The notes: a model not told the origin generated them from the letters alone. Counted from the first letter of the stretch, positions 51,881 to 60,125 are shown. The stretch: DNA of 64,000 nt from Pseudarthrobacter enclensis (GCF_030811655.1 NZ_JAUSRE010000022.1:23822-87821), one strand, 5' to 3'. Numbers and translations are program-made.

Positions 51881-52240
51881 TCAGCCGGCCATCCGGTCGC
51901 TGATGACGGCGATGAACTGGTCCGCCCGCCCCAGGTCCGAAGCCAAAGCTTCCCTGCGGGCTGTCGCCTCACGCAGCATCGACTCAAGCTCGTCTCGGGC
52001 AGCCTGCGGGGACCTCGATCCGCGGGAGGTCAGGACATCAAGCATCTCCGCGATCTCGTCCAGGCCAAAGCCAAGGGATCTGGCCTGCCGGATCAGCAGC
52101 AGACGCTCATAATCCTCTTCGGAATAGACCCGGAAACCACCCTCCGTGCGGGCGCTCGGGTGCAGCAGACCGACCGAGTCATAGTGCCGGATAGTCCTCA
52201 GCGACAGTGCGGTGCGTTCGGCGAGTTGCCCAATATGCAC
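51881..52240 (-). CDS. MerR-family regulator 2 of the cargo regulon
   Basis: Predicted 119-residue MerR protein (MHIGQLAERTALSLRTIRHY; ARTEGGFRVYSEEDYERLLL). It is close in sequence to MerR 1 through the DNA-binding domain, including the recognition helix, so both probably bind the same operator. The C-terminal part differs. No cysteine motif is present. It is divergent from SulP 2, with an operator copy at 52281, and convergent with prfC. Confidence 0.88.
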   Translation of the reverse strand: MHIGQLAERTALSLRTIRHYDSVGLLHPSARTEGGFRVYSEEDYERLLLIRQARSLGFGLDEIAEMLDVLTSRGSRSPQAARDELESMLREATARREALASDLGRADQFIAVISDRMAG

Positions 52241-52280
52241 AGTAATTCCTTCCGGGGCGGTAACAGCTCCTGATTAGAAG

Positions 52281-52302
52281 TCTACCATTACGTTAGGGTA
52301 CA
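52281..52302. promoter_or_regulatory. MerR-type operator between MerR 2 and SulP 2
   Basis: TCTACCATTACG with TTAGGGTACA matches the 50192-50213 site at 18 of 22 positions. TACAGT at 52299-52304 is in the same place as the -10-like hexamer of the other sites, reading towards SulP 2. Confidence 0.78.
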
Positions 52303-52413
52303 GTTGGTGGTGGGCCGGAAGTTCCCCCTACTTTTACCGGCGCAGCGCGGCGCCTCCCCACACTCGCACCGCCCGGGCATTCGTCTGCCCATAACCCATG
52401 AAATGGAGCCCGC

Positions 52414-53931
52414 ATGACTGTTGCCGCCCACGCGCCAACCCTGACCCCGGAGCAACGCCAGTCCGTCTGGCGCACCCTCCGTTCCCCCCGCCTGCTGCGC
52501 ACTGAGGTCCTCGCCGGGCTTGTCGTGGCCCTGGCACTGATTCCCGAGGCCATCGCCTTCTCCCTGATTGCCGGGGTTGACCCCCGGCTGGGACTGTTTG
52601 CCTCGTTCACCATGGCCGTCACCATCGCCTTCCTCGGCGGGCGGCCGGCAATGATTTCCGCCGCGACAGCGGCCACAGCCCTGGTGATCGCCCCGCTGGT
52701 GAAGTCCCACGGCGTGGACTACTTCATCGCCGCCGTCATCCTCGCCGGCATCTTCCAGATCATCCTGGGCCTGCTCGGGGTAGCCAAACTGATGCGCTTC
52801 ATACCGCGCTCTGTGATGGTGGGCTTCGTCAACGCCCTGGCGATCCTGATTTTCACCTCGCAGCTGCCCGAGCTGATCGGGGTCCCGTGGCTGGTCTACC
52901 CGCTGGTCGCCGTCGGACTGGTGATCATCTTCCTGCTGCCCCGCATCACCAAGGTGGTCCCGGCGCCGCTGGTGGCCATTGTGGTCCTGACCGCGGCCGC
53001 CGTCGTCTTTGCCATCAACGTCCCCACCGTCGGTGGCAAGGGGGAGTTGCCTGAAAGCCTTCCATCGCTGTTTTTCCCCAACGTTCCGCTGAACTTCGAG
53101 ACGTTCCAGATCCTTGCCCCGTTCGCCGCCGGCATGGCGGTGGTGGGTCTGATGGAATCGCTGATGACCGCCAAGCTCGTGGACGACGTGACCGATACGC
53201 ACTCGCTCAAGACCCGCGAGTCCTGGGGCCAGGGTGTTGCCAACGTCATCTCGGGCTTCACCGGCGGCATGGGCGGCTGCGCGATGGTGGGCCAGACCAT
53301 GATCAACGTCAAAGCTTCCGGCGCCCGGACCCGGATCTCCACTTTTATGGCCGGGGTCTTCGTCCTGATCCTGGTGGTGGCGCTCGGGGACATCGTGGCG
53401 CTGATCCCGATGGCCGCCCTGGTCGCGGTGATGATCTTCGTCTCGATCGCCACCTTTGACTGGCACAGCATCCAGCTGAACACCCTGAAGCGCATGCCCA
53501 AGAGCGAAACGACCGTCATGCTCGCCACCGTCGTCCTGACCGTCGCCACGCACAACCTGGCCATCGGTGTGATCTTCGGTGTGCTGGTCGCGATGGTCGC
53601 GTTCGCCCGCCGGGTGGCGCACTTCATGAGCGTGGAGCGCACCATCGAAGAGCACTTCGGGGAAACGTTCGCCAAGTACAAGGTCAGCGGGGAGCTGTTC
53701 TTCGCCTCCTCCAACGACCTGTACATGCAGTTCGAATATGCCGAGGACCCCGACCGGATCGTCATCGACCTCTATGATTCCCACCTGTGGGATGCATCCA
53801 CCATCGCGGCGCTTGATTCCATCGCCGCGAAGTACCACAGCTACGGCAAAGAGGTTGAAGTTGAAGGGCTCAATACGGCCAGCGCGGCCATCCGCGAACG
53901 CCTCGGCGGGATGCTCAACGGCGCACACTGA
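52414..53931 (+). CDS. SulP-family anion transporter 2
   Basis: Predicted 505-residue SulP protein with the same core motifs as the first copy (EVLAGLVVALALIPEAIAFS; GFTGGMGGCAMVGQTMINV) and a C-terminal STAS domain (IVIDLYDSHLWDASTIAALD). The two copies are alike over most of their length, with differences mainly in loops and the linker before the STAS domain. Together with its divergent MerR it mirrors the 45.5-47.6 kb pair, suggesting duplication of a SulP-MerR module. The MFS gene follows 57 bp downstream in the same direction. Confidence 0.88.
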   Translation: MTVAAHAPTLTPEQRQSVWRTLRSPRLLRTEVLAGLVVALALIPEAIAFSLIAGVDPRLGLFASFTMAVTIAFLGGRPAMISAATAATALVIAPLVKSHGVDYFIAAVILAGIFQIILGLLGVAKLMRFIPRSVMVGFVNALAILIFTSQLPELIGVPWLVYPLVAVGLVIIFLLPRITKVVPAPLVAIVVLTAAAVVFAINVPTVGGKGELPESLPSLFFPNVPLNFETFQILAPFAAGMAVVGLMESLMTAKLVDDVTDTHSLKTRESWGQGVANVISGFTGGMGGCAMVGQTMINVKASGARTRISTFMAGVFVLILVVALGDIVALIPMAALVAVMIFVSIATFDWHSIQLNTLKRMPKSETTVMLATVVLTVATHNLAIGVIFGVLVAMVAFARRVAHFMSVERTIEEHFGETFAKYKVSGELFFASSNDLYMQFEYAEDPDRIVIDLYDSHLWDASTIAALDSIAAKYHSYGKEVEVEGLNTASAAIRERLGGMLNGAH

Positions 53932-53988
53932 CCCCACCAGGAGCGTCTCGTCCGGTGCCCCCGGCCGCCCGCACCCGGGAGGCCGGGG

Positions 53989-55284
53989 GTGAGCGGGCCT
54001 CACGTCGGGGCCGGGCGGAAGTCCTGGGCCGGTACCGTTACCGCGGCCGCGCTGATCACCGCCGCCAGCGCGCCGGGACAAACGGCCGGCCTCTCACCCT
54101 TCACCGATCCCCTCATCGACCAGCTCGGGGTCAGCCGGACCGACATCTCTTTCAGCTACCTGGTCGGCACCCTCGCCGGGGCCCTGGCCCTGCCCTTTAT
54201 CGGCCGGGCCCTGGACCAGTGGGGTGCCCGGCTGGTCATCACCGCAGCCGCCCTGGTCTTCTCCGGGACCCTGCTGGCGATGAGCTTCGTCACCGAAATC
54301 CTCGGCCTGACCGCAGGGTTCGTCTTCCTGCGGATGGCCGGGCAGGGCGCGCTCACCCTCGCCGCCACCACAGCGGTCGTCAAAGCCGTCACCAAACGGC
54401 GCGGGCTGGCTGTGGGCATCACCGCCGCCGTCGGATCGGCGGGTATTTCCCTGACACCGGTACTGGTGGAGCGGCTGATCAGCGCCGGCGGCCTGCAGCA
54501 GGCGTGGCGGCTCGAAGCGGCAGCGGTCCTGCTGGTCATCCTGCCGATGGTGTTGCTGCTGCCGCGGCACCGCCCACCAACAGTCCCCGCCAAGGATCCC
54601 GCCCATCCCGATCCTGCCGGGGCAACTGCTCCCGCAGCCGGGCGTGCGGACGGGCGCGCCCATGAGCGGTTATGGAGTGGCAAACAGGCTGCCCGGACGC
54701 CGGTCTTCTGGGCCATCGCTGCAGCGCTGGCGGCGACCGGTATGCTCTCCACGGCGCTGGCATTCCACCAGGTGTCCATCCTTACCGCCCGCGGTCTGAC
54801 CAGCACCGAAGCCGCCGCGAACTTCATCCCGCAAACAGTGACGGGCATCCTCGCCACCATCATCCTGGGCGCCGTCTCACACCGCCTGGACCCGCGCCTG
54901 GCCTTGGCAGGTTCCATGGGACTTCTTGCTGCCGCCCTGCTGTTCCTGCCCCTGGTCACCGGAACACTGTCGGGAATCTTTTACGGTCTGCTGCTCGGCG
55001 CGGCCGGCGGAGCGGTGCGCGCCGTCGAACCGATCGCCCTGGCGCACTACTTCGGAACCGCCAGCATCGGCGGGATCAGGGGCGTCATTTCGGCGATCAA
55101 CGTCGGGTCCACCGCACTGGGTCCTATCCTGTTTTCACTGGGCCGTGACGCCAGCGGCGGCTACGTGATGCCTGCCCTGTTTGCCGCGGTAATCCCCCTC
55201 GGGGTCGCCGTGTTCGCGCTGCTCTGCCCGGCACCGGGCAGCACCGGCGGAATACTCCGGCGCCGCGCCCCGGCGAAGGTTTAA
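53989..55284 (+). CDS. MFS transporter (oxalate/formate antiporter or MCT-like branch)
   Basis: Predicted 431-residue protein with 12 hydrophobic helices and a central charged loop. The N-terminus (SPFTDPLIDQLGVSRTDISF) and GRALDQWGARLVI in the first loop resemble the monocarboxylate/oxalate-formate branch. GTG at 53989 lies after GGGGG. It follows SulP 2 and converges on RNase J, with a shared terminator. The substrate is unknown; export of an organic anion or drug would fit equally. Confidence 0.82.
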   Translation: MSGPHVGAGRKSWAGTVTAAALITAASAPGQTAGLSPFTDPLIDQLGVSRTDISFSYLVGTLAGALALPFIGRALDQWGARLVITAAALVFSGTLLAMSFVTEILGLTAGFVFLRMAGQGALTLAATTAVVKAVTKRRGLAVGITAAVGSAGISLTPVLVERLISAGGLQQAWRLEAAAVLLVILPMVLLLPRHRPPTVPAKDPAHPDPAGATAPAAGRADGRAHERLWSGKQAARTPVFWAIAAALAATGMLSTALAFHQVSILTARGLTSTEAAANFIPQTVTGILATIILGAVSHRLDPRLALAGSMGLLAAALLFLPLVTGTLSGIFYGLLLGAAGGAVRAVEPIALAHYFGTASIGGIRGVISAINVGSTALGPILFSLGRDASGGYVMPALFAAVIPLGVAVFALLCPAPGSTGGILRRRAPAKV

Positions 55285-55285
55285 A

Positions 55286-55328
55286 CAGGTGAAGGCCAGG
55301 CCGCGCTGCTGGACCTGGCCTTCACCTG
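55286..55328. terminator. Bidirectional terminator between MFS and RNase J genes
   Basis: CAGGTGAAGGCCAGG at 55286-55300 pairs perfectly with CCTGGCCTTCACCTG at 55314-55328, between two convergent stop codons. Confidence 0.8.
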
Positions 55329-55340
55329 TGGGATCGCCCT

Positions 55341-57032
55341 TTAGGCGTCCACAACGATGGCGGTTACCACCGGGGCCCGGTTATAGAACCGGCGCATCCA
55401 GTCAGCAGTGGCCTGCTCGATCACAGCCTCCGGGTCCTTGACCGGCCCGCGCCCGCCACGGGCCGGGCGGGCCTGCCCGACCGCTTTGCCGACCGCCGCA
55501 GCGGCCTTGTCCAGATCCGCGTCGGTGCAGGCGAACCCGCGGGTGAAGAATTCCGCAGGTTCGGCCAGCTCCCCGGTCTCCGCATCGAGGATGGCCAGCA
55601 CAGTCACGGACCCTTCCTCGGCCAGCTGGCGGCGCTCTCGCAGGGTGTCCTCGGTGGTGCCGCCGACGTTATCGCCATCAACGAAAACCAGGCCGGCGGT
55701 CACCCTGCCGGAAATCGTCGCCCGGCCCTTGTGCAGGTCCACGGTGACGCCGTCTTCCGCCAGGACAATGCGTGCCGGGTCGATCCCCGTGCTTTCGGCC
55801 ACCGCGGCATTGGCTTTCAGGTGCCGCCATTCCCCGTGGACCGGCATGACGTTACGGGGCTTGACGAGGTTGTAGCAGTACGCGAGCTCCCCGGCACTGG
55901 CGTGTCCTGAGACGTGGACCTTCGCGTTACCCTTATGGACCACGTTCGCGCCGAGCTGGGTCAAGGCGTTGATGACCGCGTAGATGGCGTTCTCGTTCCC
56001 CGGAATCAATGAACTGGCCAGCAGGACAGTGTCACCTTCGGCGATGCTGATCGCGTGGTCCTTCTTCGCCATCCGGGACAATGCGGCCAGCGGTTCACCC
56101 TGGGAGCCGGTGCAGATCAGGACCACGTTGGGGTCATCGCTCTTCTGCAGCCGGCGGAAATCCACCAGGGTGTTGCGGGGAATCGTGAGGTAGCCCAGGT
56201 TCTGGGCGATGGTCATATTCCGGACCATGGAACGGCCCACGAAAGCGACCTTGCGTTTGTGCCGGTGCGCGGCGTCGATGACCTGCTGGATCCGATGGAC
56301 ATGGCTGGCGAAGCTGGAGACAATGATCCGCCGCGGAGCCGTCCGGAACACGGTATCGATGGCCGGGGCCAGGTCCTTCTCCGAGGTGGTGAACCCCGGG
56401 ACGTCGGCATTGGTCGAGTCCACCAGGAACAGGTCAACACCCTCAGTGCCCAGCCGGGCGAACCCGGCCAGGTCGGTGATGCGCCGGTCCAGCGGGAACT
56501 GATCCATCTTGAAATCCCCGGTGTGCAGCACCAGCCCCGCCCCGGTCCGCACCGCGATCGCCAGCCCGTCAGGGATCGAATGGTTGACGGCGAGGAACTC
56601 CAGATCGAACGGACCCAGGGAGAGGGACGTTCCTTCGGCGACCTGGACGGTTTTGGGTGTGATCCGGTGCTCCTTGAGCTTGGCCTCGATGAACGCGACC
56701 GTCAGCTTGGACCCGACCACGGGAATATCAGGCCGTTCCCGCAACAGGTACGGGACCCCGCCGATGTGGTCCTCGTGCCCGTGCGTGAGCACCACGGCCA
56801 CCACATCCTGGAGCCGGTCCCGGATGGACGAGAAATCCGGCAGGATCAGGTTCACCCCGGGCTGGTGGTCCTCCGGGAACAGCACCCCACAGTCGATGAT
56901 GAGCAGCTTGCCTCCGTATTCGAAGACGGTCATGTTCCTGCCGATCTCCCCGATGCCTCCCAGGGCGACGACGCGCAGGGCGCCGTGCGCGAGCTTTGGC
57001 GGCGTCTTATGTTCGATGTGGGCATGGTTCAT
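55341..57032 (-). CDS. rnj: Ribonuclease J
   Basis: Predicted 563-residue metallo-beta-lactamase/beta-CASP nuclease. Motifs: HGHEDHIGG (84-92), NHSIPDG, HTGDFKMDQ, the beta-CASP region SSFASHVHRIQQVI and SGHASAGEL, and the C-terminal dimerisation domain. RNase J has endo- and 5'-exonuclease activity in RNA decay and maturation. ATG at 57032 (MNHAHIEHKTPPK) begins the homologous part; the open frame before it overlaps the small upstream gene and is not conserved. It lies 64 bp after the 50-residue gene, probably in one operon with the ROK gene. Confidence 0.93.
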   Translation of the reverse strand: MNHAHIEHKTPPKLAHGALRVVALGGIGEIGRNMTVFEYGGKLLIIDCGVLFPEDHQPGVNLILPDFSSIRDRLQDVVAVVLTHGHEDHIGGVPYLLRERPDIPVVGSKLTVAFIEAKLKEHRITPKTVQVAEGTSLSLGPFDLEFLAVNHSIPDGLAIAVRTGAGLVLHTGDFKMDQFPLDRRITDLAGFARLGTEGVDLFLVDSTNADVPGFTTSEKDLAPAIDTVFRTAPRRIIVSSFASHVHRIQQVIDAAHRHKRKVAFVGRSMVRNMTIAQNLGYLTIPRNTLVDFRRLQKSDDPNVVLICTGSQGEPLAALSRMAKKDHAISIAEGDTVLLASSLIPGNENAIYAVINALTQLGANVVHKGNAKVHVSGHASAGELAYCYNLVKPRNVMPVHGEWRHLKANAAVAESTGIDPARIVLAEDGVTVDLHKGRATISGRVTAGLVFVDGDNVGGTTEDTLRERRQLAEEGSVTVLAILDAETGELAEPAEFFTRGFACTDADLDKAAAAVGKAVGQARPARGGRGPVKDPEAVIEQATADWMRRFYNRAPVVTAIVVDA

Positions 57033-57096
57033 GGGTGCTGGTTTCCTTAGACTCGGCGGCGTTGTGCTGTTGCCCGCAATGCGCGGGAGGCAGTGC

Positions 57097-57249
57097 CTAG
57101 CGGCGTGGCGGTTCGGTGGCAGTGTAGGACCCGCCCTGGCCTGAAGCGCACTGGCAGTTGACGTCCACTTCGAAATGTACCGTGACTTCATCCGCATGCG
57201 CGGCGTTCTCCACGGTAACGGTCTTACGGATGGTCTGGGATACAGACAT
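57097..57249 (-). CDS. 50-residue protein of unknown function between ROK and RNase J
   Basis: MSVSQTIRKTVTVENAAHAD opens a 50-residue protein with a following beta-like stretch (EVTVHFEVDVNC) and a CQC motif near the end. A good AAGGAG lies 6 bases before the ATG, and the gene sits in the 267-bp gap between two same-direction genes, which supports it being real. The alternating hydrophobic pattern suggests a small beta structure. I do not recognise a family. Confidence 0.7.
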   Translation of the reverse strand: MSVSQTIRKTVTVENAAHADEVTVHFEVDVNCQCASGQGGSYTATEPPRR

Positions 57250-57299
57250 GGTGCTCCTTCTTTCCTTGTGATGCGCGGCAGCTCCCGCACAGGTCTTGG

Positions 57300-58544
57300 T
57301 CAAAGCGTGGTGATATGACGGGCTGCAGACAACGCAGCGCCAGCCGCCGCGACATCAGCGCCCAAAGTGCTCAGGCTGACTTCTGCACCGTCCCCGATGC
57401 CGGGCCTGGCTTCACGGATCAGGGTCCGGCGGAATGGGTCCAGCAGCAACGCGCCCAAGGGACGCAGTGGACCGCCGAGAATGATGTGGCGGGGGTTGAT
57501 GATATTCGCGGCTGCGGCCGCGGCAAGACCGAGCGCTTCGGCAGCCCCCTCGGCAATCCGTTGGGCTGCAGGGTCACCGGCGATGGCCCTGACCACGAAT
57601 TCCTGGAGCGTGACCGGTGCGCGACCCGCTGCATAAGCGGCCAGCATCGCGGGGACAGAACAGACCGTGTTCAAACAACCCCTGTTGCCGCAACGGCAGG
57701 GAAATCCGTGATCATTGATCCTGATATGCCCGAGCTGGCCGGCCAGTCCGGCGTGGCCGGTGTACGGCTGACCTCCAATAACGATCCCGGCCGTGACCTC
57801 AGCACCCACATTCAGGAACAGCAACGCCGCGCTGTTCCCCTCCAGCCTGCTGGCATGAGCAAACGCTGACATGGCAGCGGTCGAAGCGACGGTCACGGGG
57901 ACACCCAACCCCATACCCAAAACGGCTTGAAGATCTTCTTCCGGAGGGAGGAGGAAGTCAGGGCAGTCTGGCAGCTGCTCCCTGCCGGACCCAGTCAGAG
58001 CAGGAAGGGCAACACCCGCCGCGCCCAGAGTGCTTCCTTCAGCTTCAGGGCGACCCAGCAGCAGCGTCAGCACACCTGAAATGACGGCGGACCAATCGGC
58101 GCCGGTGACGGGGTCTGAAACCGGGGTGCTGGACCCGGCCAAAACATCCCCGCCGGGCCTCAGAAGGACCGCATGCATCCGGTCACCAGAGACCTCAATC
58201 CCCGCAGCGACGAATTTCACGGCCTGCAACTGCACCAGCACCGCCCGCCGGCCGGTGCTGACCGTGAAGTCAGTCCGAACCCGGCCCTCGCGCCTGAGAC
58301 GGCTTACGACGTTCGACACTGTTGCAGCCGACAAGCCCGTCGAACGGGCCAGCATCGCCTGCGTCGCCGGCCCCGCAGAGAGCAGGCTCTCCACCACCAG
58401 TTCACGGTTCCGCAAGCCCAGCGCCTGCTGGGAACCAGGAGGAACCTCTGCGTCCTGTCGTCCCCGGAACGCAGATACGGCAGCGCCTGACACAGTCGGT
58501 TGCGCGCCCGGAACCGGGCGGACACTGGTGCGGGGGGAAGCCAC
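57300..58544 (-). CDS. ROK-family transcriptional regulator
   Basis: Predicted 414-residue protein with an N-terminal winged helix (NRELVVESLLSAGPATQAML; STGLSAATVSNVVSRLRREG) and a C-terminal ROK (sugar kinase-like) domain. The ROK zinc signature is visible around GHIRINDHGFPCRCGNRGCL. GTG at 58544 was chosen for the AGGAG 8 bases upstream; the frame to 58604 lacks a ribosome-binding site. ROK repressors usually sense sugars or amino sugars. It starts an operon with the 50-residue protein and RNase J. Confidence 0.87.
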   Translation of the reverse strand: MASPRTSVRPVPGAQPTVSGAAVSAFRGRQDAEVPPGSQQALGLRNRELVVESLLSAGPATQAMLARSTGLSAATVSNVVSRLRREGRVRTDFTVSTGRRAVLVQLQAVKFVAAGIEVSGDRMHAVLLRPGGDVLAGSSTPVSDPVTGADWSAVISGVLTLLLGRPEAEGSTLGAAGVALPALTGSGREQLPDCPDFLLPPEEDLQAVLGMGLGVPVTVASTAAMSAFAHASRLEGNSAALLFLNVGAEVTAGIVIGGQPYTGHAGLAGQLGHIRINDHGFPCRCGNRGCLNTVCSVPAMLAAYAAGRAPVTLQEFVVRAIAGDPAAQRIAEGAAEALGLAAAAAANIINPRHIILGGPLRPLGALLLDPFRRTLIREARPGIGDGAEVSLSTLGADVAAAGAALSAARHITTL

Positions 58545-58609
58545 GTCGCTGCATCTCCTCGGCGCGGGTGATGGGGAAAAGGAATGGTGGTAGAGGTAGA
58601 ACACCCATA

Positions 58610-58636
58610 ACTCTACCCTAACGTTAGGTTAGGGTC
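58610..58636. promoter_or_regulatory. MerR-type operator upstream of the ROK operon
   Basis: ACTCTACCCTAACGTTAGG is identical to the core of the 50183 palindrome. The right arm is shifted by an extra TTAGGGT, giving overlapping half-sites. It lies 66 bp upstream of the ROK start. Confidence 0.78.
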
Positions 58637-58666
58637 ATAATTGTAGAGTAGGGGTTGCTCGAAGAC

Positions 58667-58688
58667 TCTACTCTTACGTTATGGTAGA
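58667..58688. promoter_or_regulatory. MerR-type operator upstream of the small gene-rapZ operon
   Basis: TCTACTCTTACG and TTATGGTAGA form a 22-bp near-palindrome, equal to the ideal site except for three positions. It reads into TAGATATGAT, a -10-like stretch directed at the rightward genes, 86 bp from the start of the small gene. Confidence 0.78.
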
Positions 58689-58773
58689 TATGATGGCGGT
58701 TTTGACCCGATCTTCGGACATCGGCTGCCCTTAAGGTCCTGCACAACAAGCCGTCAAGACACGGGGAGTGACC

Positions 58774-59124
58774 ATGCAAGAGTGTTCGGTAAACCGCTGC
58801 ACCGCACGAGCGGACGAAGTTTTTTATGTCGAGGGCCCGGACGAGCAGGCCTTGCCTGTGTGCGCCTCCCATAAAGAGATCATGGACAGCGGCGAGGACT
58901 GGGTCCTTAGGCATCAGGCAGGAAATGCAGGCCACTCCTCAGGCATCCTGACCCTGCACGACGTCCCTTGGCGGGTACTGGCGGTCAGCGCCATGAAAGT
59001 AGGGGGAAACAAGCCGGGGCTGATTTTGCACCTGACCCTCAGCCATTCCGGAGAATCAAAGGAAACGCAGCTTCTGTTGCCCTGGGATGAAGCCGAGGTC
59101 CTGAAAGGAATCCTGGACTCTTGA
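58774..59124 (+). CDS. 116-residue protein of unknown function upstream of rapZ
   Basis: Predicted protein with an N-terminal cysteine/histidine set (CSVNRCTARADEVFY, CASHKE) that could bind zinc, then a beta-rich second half. ATG at 58774 has GGGGAG 5 bases upstream; GTG at 58768 is less well placed. The stop overlaps the TTG start of rapZ, so the two are coupled. I do not recognise a family. Confidence 0.75.
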   Translation: MQECSVNRCTARADEVFYVEGPDEQALPVCASHKEIMDSGEDWVLRHQAGNAGHSSGILTLHDVPWRVLAVSAMKVGGNKPGLILHLTLSHSGESKETQLLLPWDEAEVLKGILDS

Positions 59125-60044
59125 CTCCCAGGCCGGTTAGACGGGTTCACCCGGTGCGGCGCCCGCCACGAACCGACAATCCAAAGACGGCACAACATCC
59201 TGAACTGCTGATTGTCACCGGCATGTCCGGGGCAGGGCGCAGCAGTGCAGCCAACGCACTCGAGGACCACGGCTGGCACGTCATCGACAACCTGCCCCCG
59301 GTGCTGCTGGCGGCCCTGACCGAACTGGTCACCAAAACGCCCGATGAACCCCAGAAGCTGGCCGTCGTCATGGACATCCGCGGAGGCGACTTCTTCAACG
59401 ACCTCCGCACCAATCTGTCAGCGGACCTTCCCTACCGGCTGCTCTTCCTGGACGCCAGCGACGCCGCGCTGGTCAGCCGTTTCGAAAAAGAACGCCGGCC
59501 TCACCCGCTGCAGGCCGGCGGAAGAACGCTTGAGGGAATCAATGCGGAACGGGAAGCGCTCCGGCCCATCAAAAGTGCTGCAGACATTGTCCTGGACACC
59601 ACGGAAATGAACGTCCACTCCCTCTCCACGGCCATCACCGAACTGTTTTCTTCCACCGGAACGATTGTGATCCGGGTGGATGTCATGAGCTTCGGCTTCA
59701 AGTACGGGCTGCCGCTGGATGCTGATCACGTCGCCGATGTGCGGTTCCTCCCCAACCCGCACTGGGTACCGGCACTCCAACGACTGACCGGCCTGGAGCC
59801 CCAAGTACGGGAGTACGTCATCGAAGCCGTCGGAGCCAAGGACTTCCTTGACCGCTACGTCCAAGCCCTGGTCCCCGTCATCAACGGGTACCGCCGCGAA
59901 AACAAACACTTCGTCAACGTCGCAATTGGCTGCACAGGAGGCAAACACCGCTCCGTTGCCATGGCCGAAGCACTCTCAGCCCGTCTCGCTCAATTCCCCA
60001 ACGTCACCGCCGCCACCCACCACCGCGACCTCGGGCGTGAATAG
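59121..60044 (+). CDS. rapZ: RapZ/YvcJ-type nucleotide-binding RNase adapter
   Basis: Predicted 307-residue protein. Walker A is TGMSGAGRSS near residues 33-42, then DNLPPVLL, the middle segment RPHPLQAGG with IKSAADIVLDTT, and the C-terminal RNA-binding domain with SFGFKYGLPLDADHVADVRF, NPHW and GCTGGKHRSVAMAE. All family blocks are intact. In enterobacteria RapZ guides an RNase to small RNAs; in actinobacteria the role is poorly defined. The TTG start overlaps the upstream stop, and about 25 residues before the Walker motif are an extra arginine-rich arm. It is the last cargo gene, 57 bp before the terminus. Confidence 0.9.
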   Translation: MTPRPVRRVHPVRRPPRTDNPKTAQHPELLIVTGMSGAGRSSAANALEDHGWHVIDNLPPVLLAALTELVTKTPDEPQKLAVVMDIRGGDFFNDLRTNLSADLPYRLLFLDASDAALVSRFEKERRPHPLQAGGRTLEGINAEREALRPIKSAADIVLDTTEMNVHSLSTAITELFSSTGTIVIRVDVMSFGFKYGLPLDADHVADVRFLPNPHWVPALQRLTGLEPQVREYVIEAVGAKDFLDRYVQALVPVINGYRRENKHFVNVAIGCTGGKHRSVAMAEALSARLAQFPNVTAATHHRDLGRE

Positions 60045-60100
60045 GCAAGAGCGCCGAGCCGGGCCAATCCAACCGGAGTGCAGGCGGGTTCACTCATCCA

Positions 60101-60125
60101 GTGCAGACGCCTTCTGAAACTGACA
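60101..60125 (-). repeat. Right terminus of the Tn402-type transposon
   Basis: Read from the outside, the sequence is TGTCAGTTTCAGAAGGCG and continues TCTGCAC, pairing with the left terminus at 40650. A weaker inner unit (GTGCAGGCGGGTTCA) lies at 60079-60093. Outside the terminus, 102 bp away, a resolvase gene begins. Confidence 0.85.

Larger units (their letters stand above)
40650..60125 (+). mobile_element. Tn402/Tn5053-type transposon with a 13-gene MerR-regulon cargo
   Basis: The left terminus TGTCGTTTTCAGAAGACG (40650) and the right terminus, read inwards as TGTCAGTTTCAGAAGGCG (from 60125), agree at 22 of the first 25 positions. Inside lie tniA, tniB, tniQ, a res site and tniR in the order of Tn5053, then cargo from 45.5 to 60.0 kb. 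The 5-bp flanks (ACATA, GTCGG) do not match, so either the element is a recombinant of two related transposons or one flank has been rearranged. Both termini abut resolvase genes, as expected for res-site-targeting elements. Confidence 0.8.

Noticed and set aside
57033..57290. N-terminal extension of RNase J
   Set aside because: It covers the 50-residue gene in another frame and is not like RNase J; the conserved part starts just after ATG 57032.
16772..60125. A single 43-kb transposon from the 16772 end to the 60125 end
   Set aside because: The terminal repeats match well, but the 5-bp flanks (CGTTC, GTCGG) do not, and a complete tni module with its own left end begins at 40650.
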